Part shown: one piece after another, positions 12,301-23,347 of the stretch
Layout of the letters: the number at the start of each line of letters is the position of its first letter
Position numbering within the stretch: position 1 is the stretch's first letter
From: Chelonoidis abingdonii
Lineage: Eukaryota; Chordata; Testudines; Testudinidae
Reading direction: 5' to 3'
NCBI RefSeq assembly: GCF_003597395.2
Contig: NC_133773.1
Location: forward strand, 62,505,390-62,569,389
Length of the DNA: 64,000 nt
Program-made: the position numbers and the translations under genes
Notes under the pieces: model-generated
What the model was told of the DNA's origin: nothing
The model's database searches: none
The model's input: only the letters and a program-made list of their open reading frames with translations

Positions 12301-14051
12301 AGCAATGGGACTATTTCATGCTCCAGTTCAGAAGATGTGAACAGGGCTGCTTCTTGTCTGTCATAGTGATTAATGTCATTGGTAGGTAATAACTCAATAA
12401 CATACATGGAGTCTATACACAAAATCTTCAGAAGCATAGAGTCAGAAAACAATTATGGAATATAAACCAAAATTACTACAATGATGATATTCTGTCTTTG
12501 AGTTGTTGAAGAATCAGAATGTTATGACAGGAGCATATGTTGAACCAGAAGATTCAATGCAATCAACAGAAAATACACTGCTACGAAAATACATTACATT
12601 TAATAACTCGTCTCCCTTCATTCGCTGCTCATTTTGAATTGTTCTCTTCACCATGAAAACCAGCTTTTCACTTTCCTCTGCACATTCTCCAAAAGACCAA
12701 AGAAGGAAGGAATAACTAAATCACAGTAAAACAAAGCATAGCAAACTTTTTAAAGTGTCTGATACAATCTCTAATCTATTATCATAAATGGTTAAGTATG
12801 TGGATTTAATCCACTGAATCCAGAATTTTGTGCTGTGCATGTTACCAGTATGATAGCTCGCAAAGGATCATATCCAACACCTATTGAAGAAAATGGAAAG
12901 ATTCCCATTGATTTCAGTGGGTTTTATATCAGGTTCTAAGACAATTGACTTAGATAATAGGTTCTAAAACAATAGAAAATCAGAGACATACACTTTTATT
13001 TCATTCTTAAATAATTTCCAGAAGTATTCTGTACTTCACCTTGTAATTTACTTCATCTGAGAAGTGTTCTGGTTGTGGGGCCTAACCTAGAAGGAGGGAT
13101 TACCCTCCATAAGGAGTTGAAAGGATGGGTTGCTCACTGTTTTTTCTCTCTTCCTAAAGGAGCGCTTTCTTAAATTACTCATAGCCTTAAGAAACACTTA
13201 TCTGTGAATTACTGTGCCTGATGGGAAAAGTGTACAATTATAATTCATGTCACTGGATGTTGAAATATTATGGAAATATCTTTGTTTGTTTATTCATAAA
13301 ACAGATTAATATAGAGTTAAATAAATAATCAGAATATATTGCAGGATGTCGGGCAGATTGACAAACAGACCCTACTAAAGATTTGCACCTGATCAGAACA
13401 ATTCCAGTTTAGATTTCACTTAGAGAAAGGTAGCACCCTGAAAAGATTGGCAAGTGTTGCAGGATATAAATTGCATGAAGTAAAAGTAAAGGATTAATGT
13501 TCACTTGGTTCACCATCAAATCCTCCTTCCATTTTATGCAGCAGGTTGTTTGGGGGGTTCTTGTTAAACAGTACAAGGGTGAGCTGCTTCCCCACTTAAC
13601 CCTTCATTACCATTTCACAGAAGCATAACTATTTTAATGAGATGTATCTGCCATATAATCCTGTTTAAATTATGATTATAATTAGAGTTATGATTATAAT
13701 ATTTTGCATCTGAATATTAATAATGTTAATACTTAGCTCTTACCTAGATCCACAGACCTTAAAGCAGTTTATAAAGGAAAATAGGTATTGTTGGCCCATC
13801 CTCAAAGGGGAAACTTAAGCACAGAGTGGTGAAGGGATTTGTTCAAGGTTGCATAGCAGATCAGTAGCAGAGCCAAATCTCAAGTATTCCAGCCACTGGA
13901 CTATGCTGCCTCCTATTTGGGTTAGTGAATGTAGATATATAATAAGGGCTTGCTCCAGATCTCATTGAAGGTCAATTGCTGAACTACTATCGCATAGGTG
14001 AATATGTAATGTGCACAAGTAACATGTACGGGTATGTGATACATTTATGAT
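9304..14051. other. Non-coding stretch
   Basis: No gene is supported. Contains MITE-like remnants with CCATTGA-type centres near 10886-10966, 11690-11752 and 12862-12940, and a MIR at 13735-13915. The rest is AT-rich and featureless to me. The blocks 10300-10570 and 12100-12400 have more complex composition and could be conserved non-coding sequence, but that needs an alignment. Confidence 0.5.
13735..13915 (-). repeat. MIR-type SINE
   Basis: Reads on the plus strand as the complement of a MIR: GCACAGAGTGGTGAAGGGAT, TTCAAGGTTGCATAGCAG, GTAGCAGAGCC, then CACTGGACTATGCTGCC. This is the reversed tail, CORE and tRNA-like head order. Fairly long copy, moderately diverged. Confidence 0.8.
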
Positions 14052-14382
14052 TAAGGCCCTACTGTCTGAGAGGAGGTACGCTAAGTGCTGCATTTAGGGG
14101 GCTGTGCTGGTGAGTATCTGAGTGTCTGTTGTGGGGACAGTTTGTCAGTTTGACCGTGTGCTTGATTGTTTGTTTGAAAAGTGTGAATTGGGAGTGCTTT
14201 GTTCCAGGTGGGCCTTGAGTGTGCCTGACTGTTATAAAAAGGCAGTCAGCAGCGAACCAGCTGAGTGGCGAACAGCGGAAGCTAACAAAGGGAGTTTGCC
14301 TAGGGAGAGCCCACTGAGGCTTTCATCTTGCGGGCTTCTGTGAGTTGCTGCAACAGCTGAGGAAGCTCTTAGAAGGAAGAAA

Positions 14383-15364
14383 TTGTGGAAGGTGAGCATT
14401 CAGCTGTTTGTCTTTCTTCCACAGGACAGAAGCGACTTTGTCTGTACAAAGTGCAAGCTGGTCTCCATATTGGAAGATCAGGTTCGAGGTCTGGAGAAAC
14501 AAGTATTGACCCTGCGCTGCATAAGAGAAAATGAAGATTTCCTGGACAGACGTCAGGATATGCTTCTACTAGCACAACGTTCTGAAGAATCGGAGCAGGC
14601 TGTGCAGAGGAGGCAGAGGGACGGTGAAGAAATTTGGCAGCATGTGATCTCCAGAAGAAGAGGAGCATCCATGCACCAGCAATGGAGATACAGGTGAGCA
14701 ACCATTTTCATGTTCTCTCCACAGGTACTAATGCAGAGAGTGGACTAGATGATACATCTGAGGGAAGGGAGCAGAAGGAGACTCCACCAATTGGAAGGCA
14801 TGTGATGCACTCTCCTAGGGATGGGGGTTCCACAACCACCACTCCCAAGAGAAAGAAGCAGGTAGTGGTGGTCGGGGACTTCCTCCTCAGGGGGACTGAG
14901 TCATCTATCTGCCACCCCAACCGACAAAACCGAGAGGTCTGCTGCTTGCCAGGACGTAGGATTCACAATGTGACAGAGAGACTGCCAAGACTCATCAAGC
15001 CCTTGGATCGCTACCCTTCCTGCTTCTCCACGTGGGCACCAATGATACTGCCAAGAATGACCTTGAGCAGATCACTGCAGACTATATCGCTCTGGGAAGA
15101 AGGATAAAAGAGTTTGAGGCACAAGTGGTGTTCTTGTCCATCCTCCCTGTGCAGGGAAAAGGCCTGGATAGGGATCGTCGAATTGTGGAAGTCAGTGAAT
15201 GGCTACGCAGGTGGTGTCAGAGAGAAGGCTGTGGATTCTTCGACCATGGGATGGTGTTCCAAGAAGGAGAAGTGCTAGGCAGAGACGGGCTCCACCTAAT
15301 GAAGAGAGGGAAAAGCATCTTCGCAAGCAGGCTGGCTAACCTAGTGAGGAGGGCTTTAAACTAG
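14383..15364 (+). pseudogene. CR1 ORF1 remnant: coiled coil plus SGNH esterase domain
   Basis: Three frame segments make up ORF1. 14383-14697 encodes a Cys-containing start (CTKCKL) and a Leu-rich coiled coil (LEDQVRGLEKQVLTL). 14634-15107 continues with a linker (VSNHFHVLST) and the first esterase block, VVVGDFLLRGTES. 15032-15364 holds HVGTND-type and GRDGLHL blocks (SGNH blocks III and V) and ends RRALN. In CR1 this domain hydrolyses esters and probably aids RNP or membrane interaction. Two frameshifts break it (about 14630-14690 and 15020-15030). The nucleophile Ser of GDS is Phe (codon 14880-14882), which would abolish esterase activity even with frames intact. Confidence 0.85.
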
Positions 15365-15408
15365 GTTCACCAGGGGAAGGAGACCAAAGCCCTGAGGTAA
15401 GTGGAGAA

Positions 15409-16176
15409 ATGGGATACCAGGAGGAAGCACGAGCAGGAGAGTGCAAGAGGGGAGGACTCCTGTTTCACACTGAGAAAGCGGAACAATCAGCGAGTTATCT
15501 TAAGTACCTATACACAAATGCAAGAAGCCTGGGAAACAAGGAGGGAGAACTGGAAGTCCTGGCACAATCAAGGAACTATGATGTGATTGGAATAACAGAG
15601 ACTTGGTGGGGTAACTCACATGACTGGAGGATGGTCATGGATGGATATAAACTGTTCAGGAAAGGCAGGCAGGGCAGAAAAGGTGGGGGAGTTGCATTGT
15701 ATGTAAGAAAGGAGTATGACCGCTCAGAGCTCTGTTATGAAACTGCAGAAAAACCCGAGAGTCTCTGGATTAAGTTTAGAAGTGTGAGCAACAAGGGTGA
15801 TGTTGTGGTGGGAGTCTGCTATAGACCACCAGACCAGGGGGATGAGGTGGACGAGGCTTTCTTCCAGCAACTAGCAGAAGTTACTAGATCTCAGGCCCTG
15901 GTTCTCATGGGAGACTTTAATCACCCTGATATCTGCTGGGATAGCAATACAGTGGTGCACAGACAATCCAGGAAGTTTTTGGAAAGTAGGCGACAATTTC
16001 TGGTGCAAGTGATGGAGGAACCAGCTAGGGGCAGAGCTCTTCTAGACCTGCTGCTCACAAACTGCGAAGAATTAGTAGGGGAAGCAAAAGTGGATGGGAA
16101 CCTGGGAGGCAGTGACCATGAGATAGTCAAGTTCAGAATCCTGACACAAGGAAGAAAGGAGAGCAGCAGAATATGA
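15409..16176 (+). pseudogene. CR1 ORF2 endonuclease domain (APE type), open for 255 codons
   Basis: Complete apurinic-endonuclease-like domain of CR1 pol, which nicks target DNA to prime reverse transcription. Residues typical of the active site are present: Asn37 in TNARS, Glu64 in ITETWW, Tyr138 in YRPP, Asp169 and Asn171 in MGDFNHP, and Asp236-His237 in GGSDHEIV. The frame ends at an in-frame stop after KESSRI. Pol sequence clearly continues (about 16180-16560) with further stops, then is interrupted by an LTR. The native start is probably upstream of Met1. The domain looks intact, but it is part of a dead element. Confidence 0.85.
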
Positions 16177-16563
16177 ACCCTGGACTTCAGAAAAGCAGAC
16201 TTTGAATCCCTCAGGGAACTGATGGGCAGGATCCCCTGAGAGAATAACATGAGTGGGAAAGGAGTCCAGAAGAGCTGGCTGTATTTTAAAGAATCCTTAT
16301 TGAGGTTGCAGGAAAAAAACATCTCGATGTACAGAAGGAATAGTAAATACGACAGGAGACCAGCTTGGCTTAACAGTGAAATCCTTGCGGATCTTAAATG
16401 CAAAAAAGAAGCTTATAAGAAGTAGAAGATTGGACAAATGACTAAGGAAGAGTATAAAAATATTGCTCAGCATGCAGGAGTGAAATCAGGAAGGCCAAAT
16501 CACACTTGGAGTTGCAGCTAGCAAGAGATGTTAAGAGTAACAAGAAGGGTTTCTTCAGGTATG

Positions 16564-16967
16564 GGTGAAAGTAGAATGAATTATATTGTAAATTATATTG
16601 TAAAAATAGAATGGATTAAAGAAATGCTGTATGTGCCTTTAAGCAGAAATAAGGAATGCTGAAATATAGTAGTCAGGAAGAGAAACATTAAGGTATGAAA
16701 CAACGGGTCCACTTAAGCTAATGGTGGGACATTAACAGGGGATTGGTAATAGTTAGTAAGGAAATAAGATATGGATGTCTAGCCCAGGTAAACTTATCAG
16801 ATTCTGCTTCCTTTTGTTACCTTGTTAAGTTCACGTTCCTTTTATCTGTATAAATAAGATAGCTTAAGTCTTGCATGGTGTTCACATTATCTGGGTGTAT
16901 TAGCAGAGTGCTTTGCTAATAAACAGAGTGGTCTGATAAATTGTGAGTCCTGAATCTGACTCTGACA
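16564..16967 (+). mobile_element. Solo LTR inside CR1 ORF2
   Basis: About 404 bp between CR1 pol sequence ending TTCTTCAGG and resuming TTAGCAAGAAG. TATG occurs at both edges (16560-16563 and 16968-16971), a likely 4-bp target duplication. The right end is TCTGACA; a TG at 16566 may mark the true start. A TATA box (GTATAAATAAG, about 16849-16859) and a polyadenylation signal AATAAA (16918-16923) lie in the order expected for a plus-strand LTR. No internal retroviral genes. Confidence 0.78.
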
Positions 16968-16984
16968 TATGTTAGCAAGAAGAA

Positions 16985-18458
16985 AAAAGCCAAGGAAAGT
17001 GTGGGCCACTTACTGAATGAGGGAGGCAACCTAGTGACAGAGGATGTGGAAAAAGCTAATGTATTCAATGCTTTTTTTGCCTCTGTCTTCACAAATAAGG
17101 TCAGCTCCCAGACTGCTGCACTGGGCAGCACAGTATGGAGAGGAGGTGTGACCAGCCCTTTGTGGAGAAAGAAGTGGTTTGGGACTATTTAGAAAAACTG
17201 GACGAGCACAAGTCCATGGGGCCAGATGCACTGCATTCAAAGATGCTAAAGGAGTTGGCGGATGTAATTGCAGAGCCATTGGCCATTATCTTTGAAAACC
17301 CATGGCGATCGGGGGAGATCCCGGATGACTGAAACAAGGCTAATGTAGTTCCCATCTTTAAAAAAGGGAAGAAGGAGGATCGGAGGAACTACAGGCCAGT
17401 CAGCCTCACCTCAGTCCCTAGAAAAATCACGGAATAGGTCCTCAAGGAATCAATTCTGAAGCACTTAGAGGAGAGGAAAGTGTTCTGGAACAGTCAGCAT
17501 GGATTCACCAGGGGCAAGTTATGCCTGACTAACCTAATTGCTTTCTATGAGGAGATAACTGGGTCTGTGGATGAAGGGAAAGCAGTGAATGTGTTATTCC
17601 TTGACTTTAGCAAAGCTTTTGATACGGTCTCCCACAGTATTCTTGCTGGCAAGTTAAAGTAGTACGGGCTGGATGAATGGACTATAAGATGGATAGAAAG
17701 CTGGCTAGATTGTCGGGCTCAATGGATAGTGATGAATGGCTCCATGTCTAGCTGGCAGCCAGTTTCAAGCGGAGTGCCCCAAGGGTCAGTCCTGGGGCTG
17801 GTTTTGTTCAATATCTTCATTAATGATCTGGAGGATGGCGTGGACTGCACTCTCAGCAAGTTTGCAGATGACACTCAACTGGGAGGAGTGGTAGATGCAC
17901 TTGAGGGTAGGGATAAGATACAGAGGGACCTGGACAAATTAGAGGATTGGGCCAAAAGAAACCTGATAAGGACAAGTGCAGAGTCCTGCACTAAGGACGG
18001 AAGAATCCCATGCACTGTTACAGACTAGGAACCGAATGGCTAGGAAGTAGTTCTGCAGAAAAGGACCTAGGGTTACAGCAGACGAGAAGCTGGATATGAG
18101 TCAACAGTGTGCCCTTGTTGTCAAGAAGGCTAATGGCATTTTGGGCTATATAAGTAGGGGCATTGCCAGCAGATCGAGGGACATGATCATTCTCCTTTAT
18201 TCAACATTGGTGAGGCCTCATCTGGAGTACTGTGGCCAGTTTTGGGTCCCACACTACAAGAATGATGTGGAAAAATTGGAAGGAGTCCAGCGGAGGGCTA
18301 CAAAAATGATTAGGGGGATGGACCACATGACTTATGAGGAGAGGCTGAGGGAACTGGGATTGTTTAGTCTGCAGAACAGAAGAATGAGGGGGGATTTGAT
18401 AGCTGCTTTCAACTACCTGAAAGGGGTTCCAAAGAGGATGGATCTAGACTGTCCTTAG
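16985..18458 (+). pseudogene. CR1 ORF2 reverse transcriptase remnant
   Basis: Continuation of the CR1 pol frame after the LTR, in several frames. Blocks in order: [10 protein letters not shown] (about 17065), MGPDALHSKMLKELADVI (about 17215), NYRPVSLTS (about 17390), HGFTRGKLCLTNLIAFYEEI, FLDFSKAFDTVSH (RT motif A, about 17600-17635), [20 protein letters not shown] (motif B), FADDTQLGG (motif C with the Asp pair, about 17860-17885), then [15 protein letters not shown] and [13 protein letters not shown] at the C-terminus. Stops at about 17329, 17437 and 17660 and several frame changes make it non-functional. Confidence 0.88.
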
Positions 18459-18735
18459 TGGCACCAGATGACAGAACAAAGAGTAATGGTCTCAAGTTGC
18501 AGTGTGGGAGTTTAGGTTGGATATTAGGAAAAACTTTTTCACTAGGAGGGTGGTGAAGCACTGGAATGGGTTATCTAGGGAGATGGTGGAATCTCCTTCC
18601 TTTGAGGTTTTTAGGTCAGGTTTGTCAAAGCCCTGGCTGGGATGATTTAGTTGGGAATTGGTCCTGGTTTGAGCAGGGGGTTGGACTGATGACCTCCTGA
18701 GGTCCCCTCCAACACTGATATTCTATGATTCTATG
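18459..18735 (+). repeat. CR1 3' UTR and terminal octamers
   Basis: Follows the pol remnant through degraded final codons ([15 protein letters not shown]) into the conserved GTTGGACTGATGACCTCC block and ends in two ATTCTATG units (18720-18735). The octamer end is the reverse-transcriptase recognition terminus of CR1. Confidence 0.85.
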
Positions 18736-19137
18736 AACTTGCAATATTGCAGAAATTGCAGATTCTGCAATATTAGGCCCCCACTGCAATTTTGACAGCA
18801 AGAGCCCCACCATGTGTGTGGCTGACACAGGGGATGCACAGGGCTGAGAATGGGAGTGGGAGCCCCTGCTGTCAGCTCCGAATGGCCACAGTCAATCTCA
18901 GGCTCCCGCTCCCAGCCCCAGGCGGCTGACAGCATCAGCTCCCTCTCTCAGCCCCATGTTCCTGCTGTCAGCCCCAGGCGACTAACAGCCGAAAATCATG
19001 GAAAAGTAATAATTGACTTTATTACCATGAATAATAAGGTCCATTATTACTTTCCTGCAATTTTCCATGCTTGTCTGCAGCTCAGCTGCAATTTTTTGTC
19101 AATCATTCCACAATTCAAGTAGGGCCTTATTTATAAT

Positions 19138-20340
19138 AGGATTTTGTATAGTTTGTAATTGTGTATACCACAGCATATGTAATTTTTAATTGTTGAATTC
19201 TATCTTTGCTATCTATGCAAGAATGCCGCTGGCTATAACTCTAGGTATTAATATAGAAATATACTGCATTGTGTGTCAGTTAAGGTTGGTCTAAACATAA
19301 TGGACCTACCACAAAACCACCATATGCCAGAAAGAATGTGGCAGAAGCGATGCCAGTCTTTCAGCACTACCTTCCTTACCATGAGCACTTGTAGCTTCAC
19401 AGAACTGTGCAGAAGGGCTAGAAGAAGTGAGAGGAGTCTGGTCTGTTTGTGGTGGTGGGGACATTGGAATTTGGGGAAAGTGGTGCTAGAAGGATGGCAT
19501 CCCTACTGGGACAGAATTAAGGTTGTGGTGTGTTCTCTTTGATGTATGGTGGGTGTGCTAGTGGAGAGGGGTGTGGGTGTGTCTGGGTGGAGGAATAGAA
19601 GGTGTGCCCTATTGGCTGTCTTTTTCATTTCCTTGGTTTTGCATTAGAAGAGTCATTTTCATTTTTGGGCTTTAAGTTCAGTATTGCCTTTGTGTTGGTT
19701 TGTCACTGTCATTTGTCATGTGACTCATCCAGGTTCTAGTTTGTCTGTATGGCGTTTTGGGGGTGCAGAAGTGGGGAGGGGTGCAGGTAGAGTGGGCCAA
19801 GAGGGAACTTGCTGGCCCAGTTTTAATTTGTTCTTATTTGACCTGTTGTACCAAATAGGTTAATGACTATTTTTGACAAAGTAATGGGGCACTTTGCTAG
19901 AGTTCCTGTTCTTTATGAAATGGCTCAGTGAGTTTAGTACTTCCACTCTTGAGCAAGTGGAACAGTTTCATGGTAATCCCATCCTGTGTCAGAACAACTG
20001 CTACTGTGTCAAAGATCCTGGTCTTCAACAAGTCTCCATTCTTTTACTGAAGATTCTTTTCCTGAATAAACCACAAATAGACTAGCAAAACCCATTCCCT
20101 GTACACCGTGTAAGCCCTTGGTTTCAGATGCAAGGAACATTACTGGGGCATATGAAAAAGCATTGTGCATTCCTCTCCTAAATTGTTCAAAAAAGTTTGC
20201 ACATATTGTGTCTAAGAACGGAAGTAGCCAGCACAAATAATGCTCTTTGCTGGCTAACTGCTGATCATAAGGATTCAGTTATTACAAATATTGCTAATAT
20301 GTTTTCCCATTAATAATTGTATAATCCCAGTGGTCCAAGT
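19138..20340. other. Non-coding stretch, nothing recognised
   Basis: No gene and no named repeat that I can support. The 19273-19540 frame is open but matches nothing I recognise, and its composition is ordinary. Confidence 0.5.
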
Positions 20341-20545
20341 ATCAGAGGCGTACCCGTGTTAGTGTGTATCCACAAAAACAACGAGGAGTCCAGTGGCACC
20401 TTAAAAACTAACAGATTTATTTGGGCATAAGCTTTCATTGGTAAAAAACTCATTCTTATCTGAAGAAGTGGATTTTTTACCCATGAAAACTTATGCCCAA
20501 ATAAATCTGTTAGTTTTTAAGGTGGCACCAGAATCCTTGTTTTTT
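20341..20545. mobile_element. Palindromic pair of Penelope-like element termini
   Basis: Two copies of the Penelope-like 3' terminus face each other. Arms 20397-20431 and 20490-20524 are perfect 35-bp inverted repeats; the similarity continues inward to a centre near 20460 and outward to the ends. The left half starts ATCAGAGGCGTACCCGTG, equivalent to the end of the Penelope element at 40242 (TATCAGAGAGGTAGCC). The inner parts carry the degenerate hammerhead-like CTGAAGAAGTGG. No coding sequence. A weak flanking similarity (TCCCAGTGG and TCCCAGAGG) might be a target duplication. Confidence 0.75.
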
Positions 20546-20776
20546 CCCAGAGGAACAATCTTTCACTATGTCCAACTTCTTGTCTTTCTACAGTTTCTAC
20601 TTTTGATGCTAGAGGGGCCTGAACAATCATGAGACTCAGAATGCAAAACAAATGTAAGACCCATTTTAATTAATTAGAACTCGCAAACTAATTAGCAGGT
20701 TTACTCAGATATTATTCATAATGCCTCAGGCACTATTCAGATTATTTGCAAAAAATTTAGGCCAGATACACTAGAT

Positions 20777-21108
20777 CCCAAACTCTTTTTCGCCAAGGGC
20801 CCCTTTGGCATCTGACTAAATGTCCTGGACCCCTTTAATTTCTGGTACTACAAGACCTCTCACAGACGGTGTGTGCAAGATCACGCTACGGGGAGGACAC
20901 CAGTTCTACTGTGATCTTGCATATATAGTGCGTGAGAGCTCACACTGTGTGAAGGACTCCATCTTGAGAACAAAATGGCATCCTCCATGCAGCGAAAGTG
21001 CTGGAACATTGTTGTGGACCATTCTGGCACTTGCTCAAGGGATGGACCCCTGCAAGGCTCAACGGATGGATCCCCAGAGGCCTGGGGACCCTACTTTGGG
21101 AACTACTG
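20777..21108. mobile_element. hAT-type element (332 bp) with perfect 8-bp target duplication
   Basis: Flanked by CACTAGAT at 20769-20776 and 21109-21116. The right end reads TTTGGGAACTACTG, whose complement begins CAGTAGTTCCCAAA. The left end begins CCCAAACTC, so the first eight bases of the left inverted repeat are missing although the duplication is intact. Non-autonomous; no transposase frame. Confidence 0.82.
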
Positions 21109-21116
21109 CACTAGAT

Positions 21117-22313
21117 GAAATCCTGATCCAATTGAAGTCAGTATAGTAAGAAGTAAGTACTCCCGTTATATTCAGTGGAGCTAGGATTTCACCCATTGTG
21201 TTTTTCATACAAAACAAGGAGGTTGATCTCCCACTTCAAAGGCAAAACAGAACTCAGTCTTAACTATGATGTCTCTACCCACTGTAATGTAAGCAACATT
21301 GTCTGATTCCTGGATATCAACATTCCTTCCTGATTATATTCAAAAACATTGATAACAATTATTTATGAAACAAAAACAAACTCAATATTTTGCTTGGCCA
21401 CCATTCCCCCCGAGTGGAAGCTGGGTTAGTGCATTAAAGATGCTGTACTGTGCCTTTGCACTGTTGAGTATAGCCAGCCATAACATTTTAAAGCCTGGTC
21501 AGAATTAAACAGCCTAAAAAGTTTTGGCAGATCTCTGAGTACCTTTAGACACTCGTTTAACTTCTTTCCCCATGTCCAGACTGAAAATGAAATACCTCAT
21601 ATCCTGCAAAAAAAATTAAAATAGGTCACACAATTAGGTAATTCACTAGTCACACATCTCTAGCTTTTAATATACTAATCAAATTCTTAATAACATAGTA
21701 TTCACTAGGTAAAGTACATCTCAAAAGGATGGAATTAGTGCATACTTGGGAAAAATCTAACAATAAAAATCATGCATAGTTTAATAACTATATAACAAAT
21801 TGGCCACATCACCGGCTCATAAATTCAGCTAAAATAACTAAACTAATTAGATAATAAGGCATAATTTATAAGCATAAATGCATAAGTCTTGGTCAGGTGA
21901 AGAAATGTTGTTACATGTTAGATCTCAAGTATATATAGTTCAAATAACAGTAAGGCATGAAAGAATGGAAACTAAGACTTAAGGCTAAATCTCCATATTT
22001 TACTCACCCTTGTGCCTTGGTACTATTTTATTATGTTTGATCTTTATGTAAGATCTCCCAATGGCTTTAGAACCTGGGCACCATGTCTGACTTATACAGA
22101 GAGTAATGAACGCAATGTCACCCTTAAACCATGAAAAGCAAACACAAACCTTCAGATTTATGTGGACAAGTTTTTTTTTCCATGCAGCATGCTACACTGC
22201 ACTTTATAGCATTTGGAAAAATAGTTTTTCAAAAGGTTGTAATTAGGAGTGATGAACATTTTTATTTAATTTCACCAGAAGGCATATCAGAATTGGTGAG
22301 AGAAACATTCTAG
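21117..22313. other. Non-coding stretch, nothing recognised
   Basis: AT-rich sequence without a supported gene or nameable repeat. Confidence 0.5.
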
Positions 22314-22498
22314 AGCCTGGTGGTTAGGGCACTAGCTTGTGATGTGTGGGTGATCCCTGGCTGGGATTATTTAGGGAAAATGGTCCTGCCTTTAGCAGGG
22401 GGTTGGACTAGATGACCTCATGAGGTCCCTTCCAACCTTTTGATTCTATGATTCTATGATTCTATGATCCAGTTTCAAGTCCCTGCTCTGCCTGACTG
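22314..22498 (+). repeat. tRNA-derived SINE head split by a CR1 tail
   Basis: The left part has an A-box-like TGGTGGTTAGGGCACTAG. The right part resumes with the B-box-like AGTTTCAAGTCCCTGCTCTG. Between them sits CR1 3' sequence (22357-22466). Removing it restores the normal spacing of a tRNA-type promoter, so this is one SINE interrupted after insertion. Confidence 0.75.
22357..22466 (+). mobile_element. Short CR1 3' end inserted in a SINE
   Basis: Begins CTGGCTGGGATTATTTAG and runs through GGGGGTTGGACTAGATGACC to three tandem ATTCTATG octamers, the standard CR1 terminus. TGATCC stands at the left junction (22351-22356) and again at the right (22465-22470), overlapping the last octamer; it is a plausible 6-bp target duplication. 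Confidence 0.88.
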
Positions 22499-22500
22499 GG

Positions 22501-22640
22501 GGCTTGTTTACATGGCAATTTAATATAGCAAGCTGGGGTATAAATCTATGTCACTCTAGCCTGCGAGGCAACACCTGGCTGTGAGGACTCTGCCAGGACC
22601 CACTAAAAGTTCTGTGGTGCATTTTGATTGATGCACTATT
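22501..22640. repeat. MITE-like repeat fragment
   Basis: Starts GGGCTTGTTTACATGGCAAT and includes GTATAAATCTATG and CACTCTAGCCTGC. I recognise this as the kind of dispersed short repeat common in turtle DNA, but I cannot define its ends or class. Confidence 0.4.
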
Positions 22641-23347
22641 GGATTTTTAGTATAGGGTTGCAGGGTGCGACACTTTCTTGCCCCCCTCCCACCCCAAACC
22701 ATAGGTCATTGTGTCACACCCCTCCCTGAGTAAAAGAGATTTGCTGGCACAGACTTTGCCTTGAAGATAATTCTTAGTCCCCCCTGGAAGAGCACTGGAG
22801 TTCCCCTGGAGTATTCAGCCATTGTCACCGGACACTCACAGAAATTACAGACTTTGCTATTTTCAGTGAGACAGCATACATGCTGGTGGTTTGATTCAAC
22901 TAAAAATTCATACTAAATATTACAGAATTGAGATCAACTTATGATAAAACAGAAGTTTGTTAACAGAGATAGAGATTTAAGTGATTCTGAATAAGGATAG
23001 TGGAAACAGATATGGTTTCAAATAAAACAAAAGTATAACACGCTTGTACGAGACTAGCATAACTGTACCAGGCTAAAAATCTCAGATAAGCATCTCACCT
23101 TCAGCAGCATCTCAGTGTCACCAGCCTCCAGAGCCAGGATCCAGCTTCCCTGGATACAAAAAACACTGTCCTTTTTGCTCCCTCATTGTTCGATAACAAA
23201 AATATCTTTTTGACACCCCACCCCCACCTCACATACACACCTGTAGTCCTATATACCTCTGAAATGCATTCCTGCTGTTTGTTCCCTGTAGTGCTAGTGC
23301 CACATTGTTTAATCATCCTCTTGTTAATTGAATAGTCCTGTTGACTT

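Larger units (their letters stand above)
14064..18735 (+). mobile_element. Nearly complete CR1 LINE with nested solo LTR
   Basis: Plus-strand CR1 of about 4.27 kb after removing the LTR at 16564-16967. Order: 5' UTR (14064 to about 14400), ORF1 with coiled coil and SGNH esterase, ORF2 with APE endonuclease then reverse transcriptase, 3' UTR, and the typical terminus of two ATTCTATG octamers ending at 18735. CR1 copies are usually 5'-truncated, so retention of the 5' UTR and ORF1 is unusual. Both ORFs carry frameshifts and stops, so the copy is inactive. No target duplication is obvious, as is common for CR1. It sits within a MITE. Confidence 0.9.
14052..19129. mobile_element. MITE split by a CR1 insertion
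   Basis: The left end TAAGGCCCTACT (14052-14063) is the exact inverse of the right end AGTAGGGCCTTA (19118-19129). Outside them lie TTTATGAT (14044-14051) and TTTATAAT (19130-19137), an 8-bp duplication with one mismatch. The MITE itself is 14052-14063 plus 18736-19129, about 400 bp. Everything between is a CR1 inserted 12 bp from the left end. An 8-bp duplication suggests hAT; no transposase is present. Confidence 0.75.

Noticed and set aside
14392..14726. Two short GT...AG segments in CR1 ORF1 that look like tiny introns (GGTGAGC... to CCACAG)
   Set aside because: About 31 bp each, too short to splice; removing the second one gives a stop, and the unspliced sequence encodes the expected VSNHFHVLST linker.
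20341..20545. Palindrome as a replication origin or CRISPR-like repeat
   Set aside because: Both arms are explained by inverted Penelope termini; there is a single pair and no spacer array.
22314..22498. tRNA gene from A-box and B-box-like motifs
   Set aside because: No cloverleaf, and the halves are separated by CR1 sequence; it is a SINE head.
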